DNA of 64,000 nucleotides, taken from NCBI GenBank assembly GCA_015067025.1, contig SVNC01000001.1, forward strand, positions 124,001 to 188,000, read 5' to 3'. Each line of letters opens with the position of its first letter. Positions within the stretch are counted from its first letter, which is position 1. Source of the stretch: Oscillospiraceae bacterium (lineage in GTDB: Bacteria; Bacillota; Clostridia; Oscillospirales; Ruminococcaceae). Made by a program: the position numbers and the translations under genes. The notes beneath the pieces are model-generated. The model did no database searches. It saw only the letters and a list, made by a program, of their open reading frames with translations, and was not told the DNA's origin. This document shows positions 29,094 through 37,450 of the stretch, one piece after another.

Positions 29094-29399
29094 TTAAGCG
29101 TTGATAGCTTCGATCTTTACCTTGCTGTAGGGCTGTCTGTGACCCATTGTTCTCTTAACGCTCTTCTTGGGCTTGTATGTGAAGACTGTAATCTTCTTAG
29201 CCTTGCCGTTCTTTAAGAGTGTAGCCTTGACAGTTGCACCATCAACGTAAGGAGCACCTACAACAACGCCGTCTTCCTTACCTACCATGATAACCTTGTC
29301 AAAAGTGATTTCGCCTTCAGCGTCCAGCTTTTCGATGAAGATCTCGTCGCCTTCTCTTACCTGGTACTGCTTACCGCCTGTTTCGATAATTGCGTACAT
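29094..29399 (-). CDS. rplU: 50S ribosomal protein L21
   Basis: Early-assembly 23S rRNA-binding protein. The 101 residues begin [25 protein letters not shown] and end with the basic segment [24 protein letters not shown], both typical. I start it at ATG 29399 as in other L21 proteins; a TTG four codons upstream would add MVKL. It heads the rplU-prp-rpmA operon with a promoter at 29514-29542. Confidence 0.95.
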   Translation of the reverse strand: MYAIIETGGKQYQVREGDEIFIEKLDAEGEITFDKVIMVGKEDGVVVGAPYVDGATVKATLLKNGKAKKITVFTYKPKKSVKRTMGHRQPYSKVKIEAINA

Positions 29400-29507
29400 T
29401 AGTTTTACCAACCTTTCTTAGTTTCGACCACTTGGTCTTTGTCTTAAAAATCTCGCTGCTTTAAGGTGAAACTTACGTTTACTTATAGTTACCCTATCGC
29501 ATGCGGC
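29400..29507 (-). ncRNA. Candidate ribosomal protein L21 leader RNA
   Basis: About 108 nt of 5' leader between the promoter and rplU. It contains a small hairpin GACCA-AG-TGGTC just before the ribosome site region (AGAAAGGTTGG) and other short helices. An L21 leader is known in Firmicutes at this position; I assign it by position and the terminal hairpin, not by a covariance match. Confidence 0.45.
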
Positions 29508-29513
29508 CTTATT

Positions 29514-29542
29514 ATTATATCAAACCCCATTCAGCTTGTCAA
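29514..29542 (-). promoter_or_regulatory. Consensus promoter for rplU-prp-rpmA
   Basis: Minus strand: TTGACA, 17-nt spacer, TATAAT; perfect hexamers, as expected for ribosomal genes. Confidence 0.8.
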
Positions 29543-29602
29543 GTAGATTTTTTCTTTTTTACCTCAAAATTTTAAAAATTAAAGCAATTATCGGAAAAAT
29601 TA

Positions 29603-29635
29603 CCGCATACGCTGTAATTTCTACATTGTATGCGG
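29603..29635 (-). terminator. Terminator of the hydrogenase-like transducer gene
   Basis: Eight-bp stem CCGCATAC/GTATGCGG with a 17-nt loop, followed on the minus strand by TAATTTTTCCG. It lies seven nt past the stop. Confidence 0.65.
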
Positions 29636-29642
29636 TGAAATT

Positions 29643-31514
29643 TTAATTATTTGCAACAAGCTGAGCTACAAGGGTGTTGAGCTGGTCGATAACGTTTCTG
29701 ATTTCTTCTGTGCTTGAATTGATAAGTGAAGAACTATTGTTAAGCTCGTCTACAGCCTTGTTCGTGTTGGCAACGTTCGCCTTTGTATTGGATACCTGAG
29801 CAACGATCACATCAGAATCGCCTTTTATCTTTTCGATAGTTGAAAGCATTGAATCTGTATGTATCTTAGCTTCACTGAGTGTATCTGCTGATTTAACTGC
29901 AAGATTTCTTACCTCATCAGCTACGACAGCAAAGCCCTTGCCTGACTCGCCTGCCCTTGCAGCCTCAATAGAAGCGTTTATAGCAAGGATATTGGTCTGC
30001 TCGGATATATCTGCAATTCTTCTTAGGATTCTGTTATATGCATCAATATCGTCACCAATCTTTTCAACATGTTCTGCAATGCCGTTTGTACCATTAATAA
30101 CGGTGTCGATGTCACTGCTCAGAACATCCATATCGTTTTTGATGCTTTCGTTCATAGATGCATTTTCAACTGTGTGCTGTGCAATAGGCTGAACCTTGCT
30201 TGCAAGTACTTCAAGTGATTCGTTTATGCTTATTACCGCACTCTGAAGTTCGTTGTGCTGGGACTGAATATCTTCTGCAAGCTTTGCAATTCTCTTCTTT
30301 TCGCAAGCTACACAGTTTTCGGGAAGGTTAAGACCGATGTGAATGGTGGTTGCCATATCATAGCAGGTTTTGTAACCGCAAGCGTGACAGTCAATGTGCT
30401 TTTCTTCGTCAGTATACTTACCCATACTTGCAAATACTGCGTCAAGTTCGCTTTCAGTGGGAAGAGTATAGCTCATTCTGTTCTTATATTTACGGATAAA
30501 GTCGTTAAGATCAAGACTCTTGAAGGCTTTCTTATGGAAGCGTTCAGTACTCTTGCGTTTTTTGGACCAATCCTTAACCTTAACCATTATATTGTAGGAA
30601 TTGAACATATCAAATTCGCCTGTCGCACCTGCACCTGAGTTACAACCGAATTCACAGGAGAGAACATCATATACAGCAGGAAGCTTTGACTTGTCTGTTT
30701 TCAGATACTCGTCAAGGTCTGCATATACCTTCTGTACACCTTCTGAGGTTGCAACTGCAAGGTCGGGACAGTAAACAGAAAGACATTCCTTAAGACCGCC
30801 GGGGATGGGATAGAAACCTCCGTCAAAACCACGCATAGCAGAGAATTCAAATTCGCTGTAGCCTGTGGGAAGTGTTATATTGTTTTTCTTCAGATATTCG
30901 TCAAGATATTTGAAGGTTACGTTTCCGCTTACAAATCCAGCGTTTCTGAATTCATCAGTTTTTGCAAGACAAGGTGTAAGTCCGTAGATGATATCGTTGT
31001 TACCAAGATAGTTCTTTACGTATATAGCAGTACACATAAGAGGTGACTGTATGGGTGAAAATCTTGATAAAAGCTCAGGCTTGTGCTTTTCAGCATAGTT
31101 TACGATAGCTGCACAGGGCTGAGATACGATCTTTGCACCGGGATTTTTCTTTACATATTCAATGTGAAGATATGTACAGATATCTGCACCGAATGAAGCG
31201 TCGTATATTTCGTGGATTCCCTGATTTTTAAGCCACTGCAGAACATGACGCCATCTGCCGTCCATAGCAGTTTTAATAGCAGGAGCTACAACGAGAGAAA
31301 CCTTCTTTGATTTTGCAAGCCTCAGCATCTCTTCAAGAGGATCGTCATAATATCTTGCACCATGCTGGCAGTTTTTTATACATTCGCCGCACTGTATGCA
31401 CTGGTCGTTGTTTACTCTTACAACTTTCCCGTCGTATTTATTCGCAAAGGGCACGGGACAGGCTCTTATACAGGCGTTACAGCCAATACATTTACTTTCG
31501 TTTACATGAATCAT
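29643..31514 (-). CDS. Soluble methyl-accepting transducer with [FeFe]-hydrogenase-like sensor domain
   Basis: A 623-residue cytoplasmic protein (no membrane helix). Domains in order: two 4Fe-4S ferredoxin motifs (Cys 9,12,15,19 and 39,42,45,49); an [FeFe]-hydrogenase large-subunit domain (about 60-320) with degenerate H-cluster motifs SQPC (Cys134), TPCLAK (Cys182) and LSCEFGC (Cys287, Cys291); a further Cys-rich Fe-S motif CHACGYKTC...CVAC (about 376-404); and a C-terminal MCP signalling domain (about 420-620) with core [26 protein letters not shown]. It is probably a redox or H2-sensing transducer feeding CheA-type signalling. ATG 31514 follows GAGGAAG; an upstream start adds 10 residues without a site. 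Monocistronic. Confidence 0.88.
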   Translation of the reverse strand: MIHVNESKCIGCNACIRACPVPFANKYDGKVVRVNNDQCIQCGECIKNCQHGARYYDDPLEEMLRLAKSKKVSLVVAPAIKTAMDGRWRHVLQWLKNQGIHEIYDASFGADICTYLHIEYVKKNPGAKIVSQPCAAIVNYAEKHKPELLSRFSPIQSPLMCTAIYVKNYLGNNDIIYGLTPCLAKTDEFRNAGFVSGNVTFKYLDEYLKKNNITLPTGYSEFEFSAMRGFDGGFYPIPGGLKECLSVYCPDLAVATSEGVQKVYADLDEYLKTDKSKLPAVYDVLSCEFGCNSGAGATGEFDMFNSYNIMVKVKDWSKKRKSTERFHKKAFKSLDLNDFIRKYKNRMSYTLPTESELDAVFASMGKYTDEEKHIDCHACGYKTCYDMATTIHIGLNLPENCVACEKKRIAKLAEDIQSQHNELQSAVISINESLEVLASKVQPIAQHTVENASMNESIKNDMDVLSSDIDTVINGTNGIAEHVEKIGDDIDAYNRILRRIADISEQTNILAINASIEAARAGESGKGFAVVADEVRNLAVKSADTLSEAKIHTDSMLSTIEKIKGDSDVIVAQVSNTKANVANTNKAVDELNNSSSLINSSTEEIRNVIDQLNTLVAQLVANN

Positions 31515-31566
31515 ATTAATCTTCCTCGGGTTATGAATTTGCAAATTTGGTTAAATTGCTACAAAC

Positions 31567-31595
31567 ATTATAACATAAAAAAATAAATTTGTCAA
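31567..31595 (-). promoter_or_regulatory. Consensus promoter for the hydrogenase-like transducer
   Basis: Minus strand: TTGACA, 17-nt spacer, TATAAT; perfect hexamers about 50 nt before the start codon. Confidence 0.8.
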
Positions 31596-31621
31596 ATTTT
31601 ACTTTTAAAAAATAAAAAATA

Positions 31622-31647
31622 TCGGATAAGCATAAAAACCTATCCGA
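31622..31647 (-). terminator. Terminator of ychF
   Basis: Seven-bp stem TCGGATA/TATCCGA with a 12-nt loop, running on the minus strand into TATTTTTTATTTTTT. Confidence 0.75.
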
Positions 31648-31665
31648 ATTTTATATAATATGATT

Positions 31666-32760
31666 TTAAACGTTAAATCTGAAAAGAACAACGTCACCGT
31701 CACGCATAACGTATTCTTTACCTTCAAGTCTTACGAGACCTTTCTCTTTAGCTGCCGCCATACTACCGCAAGCCATAAGGTCATCAAAGGAAACGATTTC
31801 GGCTCTGATAAAGCCCTTTTCAAAGTCGGTGTGAATCTTTCCTGCCGCCTGAGGAGCTTTTGTGCCGTTTGTGATAGTCCACGCTCTTACTTCAGGAGCG
31901 CCTGCTGTAAGGTAGGAGATGAGTCCTAAAAGGCTGTAGCCCTGCTTTATTATACGGTTGAGACCTGATTCTGTGAGTCCTAAATCTGATAAGAACATCT
32001 CCTTATCTTCTGCATCCATATCTGAAATCTCAGCTTCGATCTGAGCACAGATAGGAAGTACAAGGCTGTTTTCTTCTTTAGCAATTTCACAAACTGCCTT
32101 ATACTGCTCGTTTGACTCAATGTCACCCTTGAAATCAGCTTCCGACATATTTGCCGCATAGATTACAGGCTTATTTGAAAGCAGGGGAGATGTTTTTATC
32201 ATTTCCGCTTCGCTTTCTGTAAAGTCAAAACCTCTTGCGGATTTACCTTCTTCAAGGTGACTGAGCAGTCTTTCGAGGAATTCAACCTCTGCCGCCATAC
32301 TCTTATCCCCCTTCATCTGCTTTTTTGCTCTGTCAATTCTTCTCTGCACGATTTCAATATCGGAGAATACAAGCTCTAAGTTTATAGTTTCAATATCTCT
32401 TGCCGCACCTATCTTGCCGTCAACGTGAATAATGTTGTCATCCTCAAAGCAACGTACGACGTGAACGATAGCGTCAACCTCACGGATATTGGATAAGAAC
32501 TTGTTGCCAAGTCCTTCACCCTTTGATGCACCCTTTACAAGACCTGCAATGTCCACAAATTCAAGAGTTGCAGGAGTGAACTTTTCGGGGTTGTACATCT
32601 TTGCAAGAGCGTCAAGACGCTCATCAGGGACTGATACTATACCGACGTTCGGCTCAATTGTGCAGAAGGGGTAGTTCGCAGATTCTGCACCTGCATTTGT
32701 AAGTGCGTTGAATAATGTACTTTTGCCTACGTTGGGTAAGCCTACCATGCCTAATTTCAT
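31666..32760 (-). CDS. ychF: Redox-regulated ATPase/GTPase YchF
   Basis: A 364-residue Obg-like P-loop NTPase that prefers ATP; linked to ribosomes and oxidative-stress responses. GLPNVGKST (about 7-15) is the P-loop, DIAGLVKGASKGEGLGNKF the switch II region, then a coiled-coil insertion (about 130-160) and a C-terminal TGS domain (YLTAGAPEVRAWTITNGTKAPQAAGKIHTDFEKGFIRAEIV). ATG 32760 follows AGGTGAT. Sequences beyond its 5' end hold a terminator and one of the direct repeats that bound the accessory segment. Confidence 0.96.
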   Translation of the reverse strand: MKLGMVGLPNVGKSTLFNALTNAGAESANYPFCTIEPNVGIVSVPDERLDALAKMYNPEKFTPATLEFVDIAGLVKGASKGEGLGNKFLSNIREVDAIVHVVRCFEDDNIIHVDGKIGAARDIETINLELVFSDIEIVQRRIDRAKKQMKGDKSMAAEVEFLERLLSHLEEGKSARGFDFTESEAEMIKTSPLLSNKPVIYAANMSEADFKGDIESNEQYKAVCEIAKEENSLVLPICAQIEAEISDMDAEDKEMFLSDLGLTESGLNRIIKQGYSLLGLISYLTAGAPEVRAWTITNGTKAPQAAGKIHTDFEKGFIRAEIVSFDDLMACGSMAAAKEKGLVRLEGKEYVMRDGDVVLFRFNV

Positions 32761-32777
32761 TTTTTATCACCTATTCC

Positions 32778-32804
32778 AAAAACCCTCTGTTTTCAAGGGT
32801 TTTT
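32778..32804. terminator. Terminator of the metallophosphoesterase gene
   Basis: Nine-bp perfect stem AAAAACCCT/AGGGTTTTT with a 9-nt loop. On the minus strand the stem ends in TTTTT and lies 60 nt past the stop of the 32868-35738 gene. It also lies just ahead of ychF. Confidence 0.75.
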
Positions 32805-32822
32805 CGCCTTTCTCATTTTTTT

Positions 32823-32842
32823 TACTACACAATTACTACACA
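32823..32842. repeat. Direct repeat bounding the accessory segment, left copy
   Basis: Two TACTACACA units in a row (20 nt). The same sequence with one extra T occurs at 35977-35997. The pair encloses 3.1 kb holding the repeat/metallophosphoesterase gene and a small reading frame. Confidence 0.7.
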
Positions 32843-32867
32843 TTTTATTATATAATATGGTGTAAAT

Positions 32868-35738
32868 TCAACCCTTTTTTTCAAGTTTGTTTCTTTCTTT
32901 TGGGCGAAGTACATCTTCATTCCATACCCGAATAACATTTTGACTCCATATGTACTGAACTGATTTCATAATTCTGGACGGTGCATACATTTCTGTTCCT
33001 AATACCCACCGTGGAACAGTTGCAATTTCTGTTCCTTTCTGCTTTGAATTATTCATAATGTGCGTACCTATTATCGGCAATGCTTGCTTATTATATTCGA
33101 GCATAAAATTTTCTGCCAAAGTCGGTTCTCGTGCTTCAAGAAGTAATTGCAGATTATCATACACCACTCTTGAACATATATCCAATGCCCAATATGGAGT
33201 TACCTTACCATCAAAAGGATTGATGTATATATGGCTGAACCAACTGACATCCACAATACAACCGTGAATTTTTCCGCTTCCTCCAAAACTTTTCACTTCT
33301 TTAGAAATGGCTTCTACAAATTGTTGATATGGCTTGATAGCATCACGAACAGCCTGTCCATATCTCGCCATATTATCATAATAATATTTTACATTAAATT
33401 CTTCAAGCGTTTTTCGTTGCCCACCACTTAACAAACACAAACTTCGCATTGAATCAAGTAAAAACATATACAACCCATCTCGTTTAAGCATATATATTTG
33501 CCCCTGATAATTACAACCTTTACTGCTAATTCCTCTTCCAATATTAAAATCTTTGTATTGTTCGGAATTTATCTTGTAAATACCATCCTGATAGTTTTCA
33601 AAGGGGTCATACCAGCCAAAGGAAGAAAACGCATTCAGTTTCCACTTTCGTGGTTTATATCCAATTTGATTGTCAGACAAAATTGCAGCACCATTTTCTT
33701 CAATCTCCATTTGGTTGTGATGTGTATGTCCATTCACATAAATCCAATTTGGATTACAAGGCTCATTTGTCCAATCAAATACAGGTGTATGTGTAAGTAC
33801 AATTACTTGTTTATTTCCTGCACATTGCTTCATTTTGTCATATATTTTGTAGAATCGTTTTGATAATTCTCTATCTGCTTCCAATGAAGCAACCGTAGAC
33901 CGATATAATCCCATTTCAGCGTTATACTGCGGATTCAGACCCGAAAACCCTACACCACCCAATATTATTGTTGATGCTTTCTCAAATAACTCCGACAGTT
34001 CCTCAATACTTGCATCAAGAATCTGATTTTCTCTGATTACTCTTTCGCCATTGAAGGACTTGTTTTTATATACAATATAAACATCATTTTCCAACATATA
34101 TGTTTGGGTTAGCCATTCGCTAATATGTCTCTCTCGGTCATTAACTCTCTCTCTGTATTCATTTACAATTTCATCAACACTTCTTACGCCATCAGTTGTA
34201 ACTGCACCTGCTTTTCCATCCCATAACTCGTGATTTCCAAGAATAAAAACAACATTGCCTTTCCAATGAGCTTTCAACAGTCTGTAAAACAATATAGTTA
34301 ATTCTTTACATCCAGCAACATCGCCACCTACGAGCAAAGTGGATTCATTGTCCTTGGCAGTAGAAATCATCTCTTGAATTTTTGAATCCAAAAATTCAAT
34401 AACCTCTGGTACAAGTATCTTATTTTCCTTAATGGCACATTCAACCACATTTTTGAGTTGATGCTCTAAATGAATATCTGTTACATAATAAAATGTTTTT
34501 GCTGAATTTTCTCCTGATGCCAAATCGTGAAATATTTTTACATTCTCCAAACAAGCTGGCAATGTTTCTACACTCTTTGTCTCCAACGGAACTAACAACT
34601 TTTCATTATCCAAATTCGATAATTCATACATTTTTCTACCGACAGGAGATAAATTTTGTCTTTCTTGTCTCCTCGCAATTTCTTCTTCGTACTTTGCCTT
34701 AATGTAGACTTCTATTTCTTTGTCTAAAGGTTCATTCTTTTCGTCTTTGCTATCAGCTACATTTTCTTCACGATTTTTTTCATTCCATTCCAACAACAAT
34801 GATGCTCCATTATCAAACTTACTTACTATCGCATCAATTATTCTTTTTTCATTACGCATATTATGAGGAATATCATCAAAAAACACCTTGTCTTCAGCTT
34901 TAAATACTCTATATGACACTTGAAAGCACTCTTCGCTTATTACTTTCAAGCACATATCAATCGTTTTGAATTCTTCTGGTATATATTTGAATGCCAAAAA
35001 GTTTCTTGCAAATACCGTTTCACAAATCTCAGCATCCAAAAACTCATATGGTATATATCTGATTGTCAAAGGCTCTCTTTCTAAACATTCAAGACACATA
35101 TCTCTTTTGATTCTGTTTTTCGTTATAAACTCTATGGCGAAAGGATTATTTGCAAGTGCTGCATCAATTATTTTCTTATTTACTATTCTCTTAGGTGCAT
35201 AGCAAAGTGCTGTTCCATCTTTTAATACCGCTTCAAGCACGAGTTCCTGATTCATATTTTTTTGTGGAATATCTCTCAAACTATGTGGTGAGTATTTAAC
35301 AGACTCAACTAATAAGCTGGCACTTATCTTTTTAGTTGGCACATATGCAATTGGATATTTTTCATAATTCAGTATTCCGCAATCATACCGCACTGCTTTT
35401 TTCGCCAAAGCAGATGTCCTCATTTTCTCAGGAACATATTCAAATGCTAAACCATTTCTGCTGATTGCCAAATCGCACAATTCGCTCGTCATCAAGGAAT
35501 TCGGCACATATCTAAGTGCCAAACCGTTTTCTTGAACAGCGATTCTGCATAGTTCTTCTGTAATCAACTTCTTTGATGCGTACTTCAGTGCATTTCCATC
35601 ATTTGATACAACAAATTTTACCAATTCATAAGTTTGTTGTGCTTTCGGCACTTGTTTCAATCTATGTCCTGTCGGTTCTCTATAAGCCATTTCGACAGGT
35701 GAGACTTCAACCAAATTCAGTTCTTGTTCCAACCTCAT
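32868..35738 (-). CDS. DUF4116-like repeat protein with metallophosphoesterase domain
   Basis: A 956-residue cytoplasmic protein. Residues about 35-310 hold roughly ten degenerate repeats of 22-25 residues of the form (N-G-x-A-L-x-Y-V-P-x-x-x-x-T-x-E-L-C-x-x-A-V), like DUF4116. A charged linker (320-365) leads to a calcineurin-like phosphoesterase with complete metal motifs: DIH at 421-423, GGD at 471-473, GNHE at 501-504, H650 and GHTH at 670-673. About 280 further residues follow that I cannot assign. No signal or membrane segment. GGGGTG lies six nt before ATG 35738. AT-rich codon use, lack of neighbours and bounding direct repeats suggest acquisition. Substrate (nucleic acid, nucleotide or protein) is unknown. 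Confidence 0.85.
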   Translation of the reverse strand: MRLEQELNLVEVSPVEMAYREPTGHRLKQVPKAQQTYELVKFVVSNDGNALKYASKKLITEELCRIAVQENGLALRYVPNSLMTSELCDLAISRNGLAFEYVPEKMRTSALAKKAVRYDCGILNYEKYPIAYVPTKKISASLLVESVKYSPHSLRDIPQKNMNQELVLEAVLKDGTALCYAPKRIVNKKIIDAALANNPFAIEFITKNRIKRDMCLECLEREPLTIRYIPYEFLDAEICETVFARNFLAFKYIPEEFKTIDMCLKVISEECFQVSYRVFKAEDKVFFDDIPHNMRNEKRIIDAIVSKFDNGASLLLEWNEKNREENVADSKDEKNEPLDKEIEVYIKAKYEEEIARRQERQNLSPVGRKMYELSNLDNEKLLVPLETKSVETLPACLENVKIFHDLASGENSAKTFYYVTDIHLEHQLKNVVECAIKENKILVPEVIEFLDSKIQEMISTAKDNESTLLVGGDVAGCKELTILFYRLLKAHWKGNVVFILGNHELWDGKAGAVTTDGVRSVDEIVNEYRERVNDRERHISEWLTQTYMLENDVYIVYKNKSFNGERVIRENQILDASIEELSELFEKASTIILGGVGFSGLNPQYNAEMGLYRSTVASLEADRELSKRFYKIYDKMKQCAGNKQVIVLTHTPVFDWTNEPCNPNWIYVNGHTHHNQMEIEENGAAILSDNQIGYKPRKWKLNAFSSFGWYDPFENYQDGIYKINSEQYKDFNIGRGISSKGCNYQGQIYMLKRDGLYMFLLDSMRSLCLLSGGQRKTLEEFNVKYYYDNMARYGQAVRDAIKPYQQFVEAISKEVKSFGGSGKIHGCIVDVSWFSHIYINPFDGKVTPYWALDICSRVVYDNLQLLLEAREPTLAENFMLEYNKQALPIIGTHIMNNSKQKGTEIATVPRWVLGTEMYAPSRIMKSVQYIWSQNVIRVWNEDVLRPKERNKLEKKG

Positions 35739-35763
35739 ACATTACACCCCTTGCTTTTGGGTT

Positions 35764-35937
35764 TTAACGAGCATAAACTCTATATTTATTATATCTTATA
35801 TAGGTATCGTTATCAATAAGAGCAACACGACTTTGTATGAATAAACAAAAGTCAACAGGATGTTGCATTGATTTTTGTAGATACTGTAATTCTCCCAATA
35901 AAAAATCTCGGTAATGCCGAGATTTTTCTAACATCAT
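35764..35937 (-). CDS. Hypothetical small protein ahead of the metallophosphoesterase gene
   Basis: A possible 57-residue protein (MMLEKSRHYRDFLLGELQYLQK...) ending 25 nt before the phosphoesterase start. It is helical and charged at the N-terminus and basic at the end. AGGAG lies 18 nt upstream of the ATG, too far for a normal site, and the frame can be extended with TTG to 36009 through the direct repeat (giving CVVNCVV). I cannot tell whether it is expressed or a gene remnant. Confidence 0.3.
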   Translation of the reverse strand: MMLEKSRHYRDFLLGELQYLQKSMQHPVDFCLFIQSRVALIDNDTYIRYNKYRVYAR

Positions 35938-35976
35938 ATCTTTTTTTGTATCAGACTCCTTTATTTCAGATGCTTC

Positions 35977-35997
35977 TACTACACAATTTACTACACA
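35977..35997. repeat. Direct repeat bounding the accessory segment, right copy
   Basis: Two TACTACACA units separated by one more T than in the left copy (32823-32842); a third partial unit, ACTACACA, follows at 36001-36008. These short directly repeated units fit an attachment site or insertion footprint. The following stretch to 36247 shows no gene or clear structure. Confidence 0.65.
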
Positions 35998-36247
35998 ACC
36001 ACTACACAAAATAGCTGTTTTTTTATATAAAGTTGCATAGAGCTATATGAAGCAGAAACTCCAAAAAACCTTTATTTTATCAGGGTTAGCGAGGTTTTAA
36101 GGAGATATGCAAAAATATATGAAAATGGTACTGAAATTACGATTCCAAGCCTCATAATTTATATTATCCTTTCAGAAAATTTAAAATAAGTCCAAATAAG
36201 TATAGCATTATTTCAGGAATTTTTCAAGAGCTTATGTTACAAATTTG

Positions 36248-36276
36248 TTGACTTGATAAAAATAATATTGTATAAT
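36248..36276 (+). promoter_or_regulatory. Promoter for the NERD protein gene
   Basis: TTGACT, 17-nt spacer, TATAAT, 32 nt before the start codon. Confidence 0.75.
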
Positions 36277-36308
36277 ATACCCGATAGGCTTTTTCAGGAG
36301 GTGGTGTA

Positions 36309-37046
36309 ATGCCCGATATTTATAAGCACGGTTATGATAATTTCAAGAAGATGTCGGTTCTTTTTGTTCTACAGATAATTCTTGGAATATTACCGGTTAT
36401 ACTCCTTCTTATATATATAGGCTTTGATTTATTCCAGTATCCTGTTATCGGATATGTGTTTATAGCGATAATACTTGCAGGTGCTATCACAAATATCACG
36501 GTAGCAAAAAGATATAACGTACTCCTGTCAGGCTTCAGGGGTGAAAAATCCCTTATGAAGACTGTCAAGAAATTAGGCAGCGAGTATATGGTGTTTTCAA
36601 ATATCCCTGTAAGATATAAGAAAAACCGTTCAGAGATAGACCTGCTTATAATAAGTCCCACCTACGTACTTATTATAGAAGTAAAAAATCATTCAGGATA
36701 TATCAGCGGAAAGCACAAGGATGAAAAATGGATCCAACGTAAGGTATACAAGGACGGCAAGACAACCGAAACAGAAATGCAAAATCCTCTTAAACAGCTC
36801 CGCCGTCAGCGTGATATAATAAAGAGCATACTTCAGTCAAACGATCTTGACCAGTGGATAGAAACGGTACTTTATTTTTCTTCAAACTCAGTTCATCTCT
36901 ATCTTGATCTTTTTGACAGTGACAATGTCTGCTCCAGTGAAAAGGAGCTTTTGGAATTTTTACGTACCTACAAGCCGCCTAAAAAGGCAGACCCTGAAAA
37001 GTTGGAAAAAATAAAGCAATTATTCAAGGAAATGTGTCAGAATTAA
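36309..37046 (+). CDS. Membrane-anchored NERD-domain protein
   Basis: A 245-residue protein with two N-terminal membrane helices (about 14-38 and 44-65) and a cytoplasmic NERD (nuclease-related) domain. NRSEIDLLIISPTYVLIIEVKNHSGYISG shows the Asp and Glu-x-Lys residues of the PD-(D/E)xK-like core. The C-terminus is Lys/Pro-rich. NERD proteins are inferred nucleases or DNA-processing factors; activity is not proven for most. AGGAGG precedes ATG 36309. It stands alone between the accessory segment and a non-coding module, which raises the possibility of a defence-type role (inference). Confidence 0.82.
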   Translation: MPDIYKHGYDNFKKMSVLFVLQIILGILPVILLLIYIGFDLFQYPVIGYVFIAIILAGAITNITVAKRYNVLLSGFRGEKSLMKTVKKLGSEYMVFSNIPVRYKKNRSEIDLLIISPTYVLIIEVKNHSGYISGKHKDEKWIQRKVYKDGKTTETEMQNPLKQLRRQRDIIKSILQSNDLDQWIETVLYFSSNSVHLYLDLFDSDNVCSSEKELLEFLRTYKPPKKADPEKLEKIKQLFKEMCQN

Positions 37047-37172
37047 CGGTAAGATCGTTAAATTATTTACAAATATTAGAATTTTTTTGTGTGAATTAAC
37101 TATTTAACAATCTTAATTATTGGAATATCTGCACAAATTTTTCTGTTTTGTCAAAAACTTTTGTATAATTTA

Positions 37173-37201
37173 TTGACAATTTGGTAAAATTGCGGTATAA
37201 T
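37173..37201 (+). promoter_or_regulatory. Consensus promoter in front of the duplicated non-coding module
   Basis: TTGACA, 17-nt spacer, TATAAT; both hexamers perfect. No open reading frame with a ribosome site follows before a terminator at 37295-37321. Confidence 0.75.
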
Positions 37202-37203
37202 AA

Positions 37204-37331
37204 AACCATCGTAAGACAGATAAGTTTTACGATGGTTTAGTTTTTTAGTTGTCTCCTTTCTTTTGTTCTACACATTATACATTATTTGATTTCAGAGCGT
37301 GAGTACACGCTCAATTTTTTTGCCCTGATTT
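37204..37331 (+). repeat. 128-nt direct repeat, copy 1 (hairpin plus terminator)
   Basis: Identical to 37451-37578 over 128 nt. It contains a 12-bp hairpin (AAACCATCGTAA at 37203-37214 with 37227-37238) and an intrinsic terminator (GAGCGTG-AGTA-CACGCTC at 37295-37312, then AATTTTTTT). Confidence 0.9.
37208..37321 (+). ncRNA. Candidate small RNA of about 113 nt
   Basis: A perfect promoter (37173-37201) is followed about 7 nt later by this stretch, which begins in a hairpin and ends at an intrinsic terminator. It has pyrimidine-rich single-stranded middle sequence (GTCTCCTTTCTTTTG) that could pair with AAAGGAG-type ribosome binding sites. No protein is visible. This may be a small RNA; it could also be the terminator region of an untranslated transcript. 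Confidence 0.5.
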
Positions 37332-37345
37332 ATCTAACGATGGCT

Positions 37346-37414
37346 TTATTATACTTTTATTTCAACTGTCCTCGCAGATACGCAAATCAGAGATTTGCTC
37401 CCTGCGGATCGGAC
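37346..37414. repeat. 69-nt interspersed repeat, copy 2
   Basis: Same length as 14019-14087 with 65 of 69 identical. It sits between the two 128-nt repeats. Immediately right of it, AATCTGTCAT (37416-37425) and ATGACAGATT (37438-37447) form a perfect 10-bp hairpin whose sequence is different from the flank of copy 1. Confidence 0.8.
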
Positions 37415-37450
37415 AAATCTGTCATAGACTTGCGTCCATGACAGATTAAA

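Noticed and set aside
32823-36010. Insertion sequence or prophage remnant
   Set aside because: No transposase, recombinase or phage gene was seen and there are no terminal inverted repeats; only direct repeats are present.
37047-37172. tRNA or other stable RNA gene in the NERD-M16 spacer
   Set aside because: No cloverleaf or CCA-end pattern; the sequence is AT-rich without stem structure.
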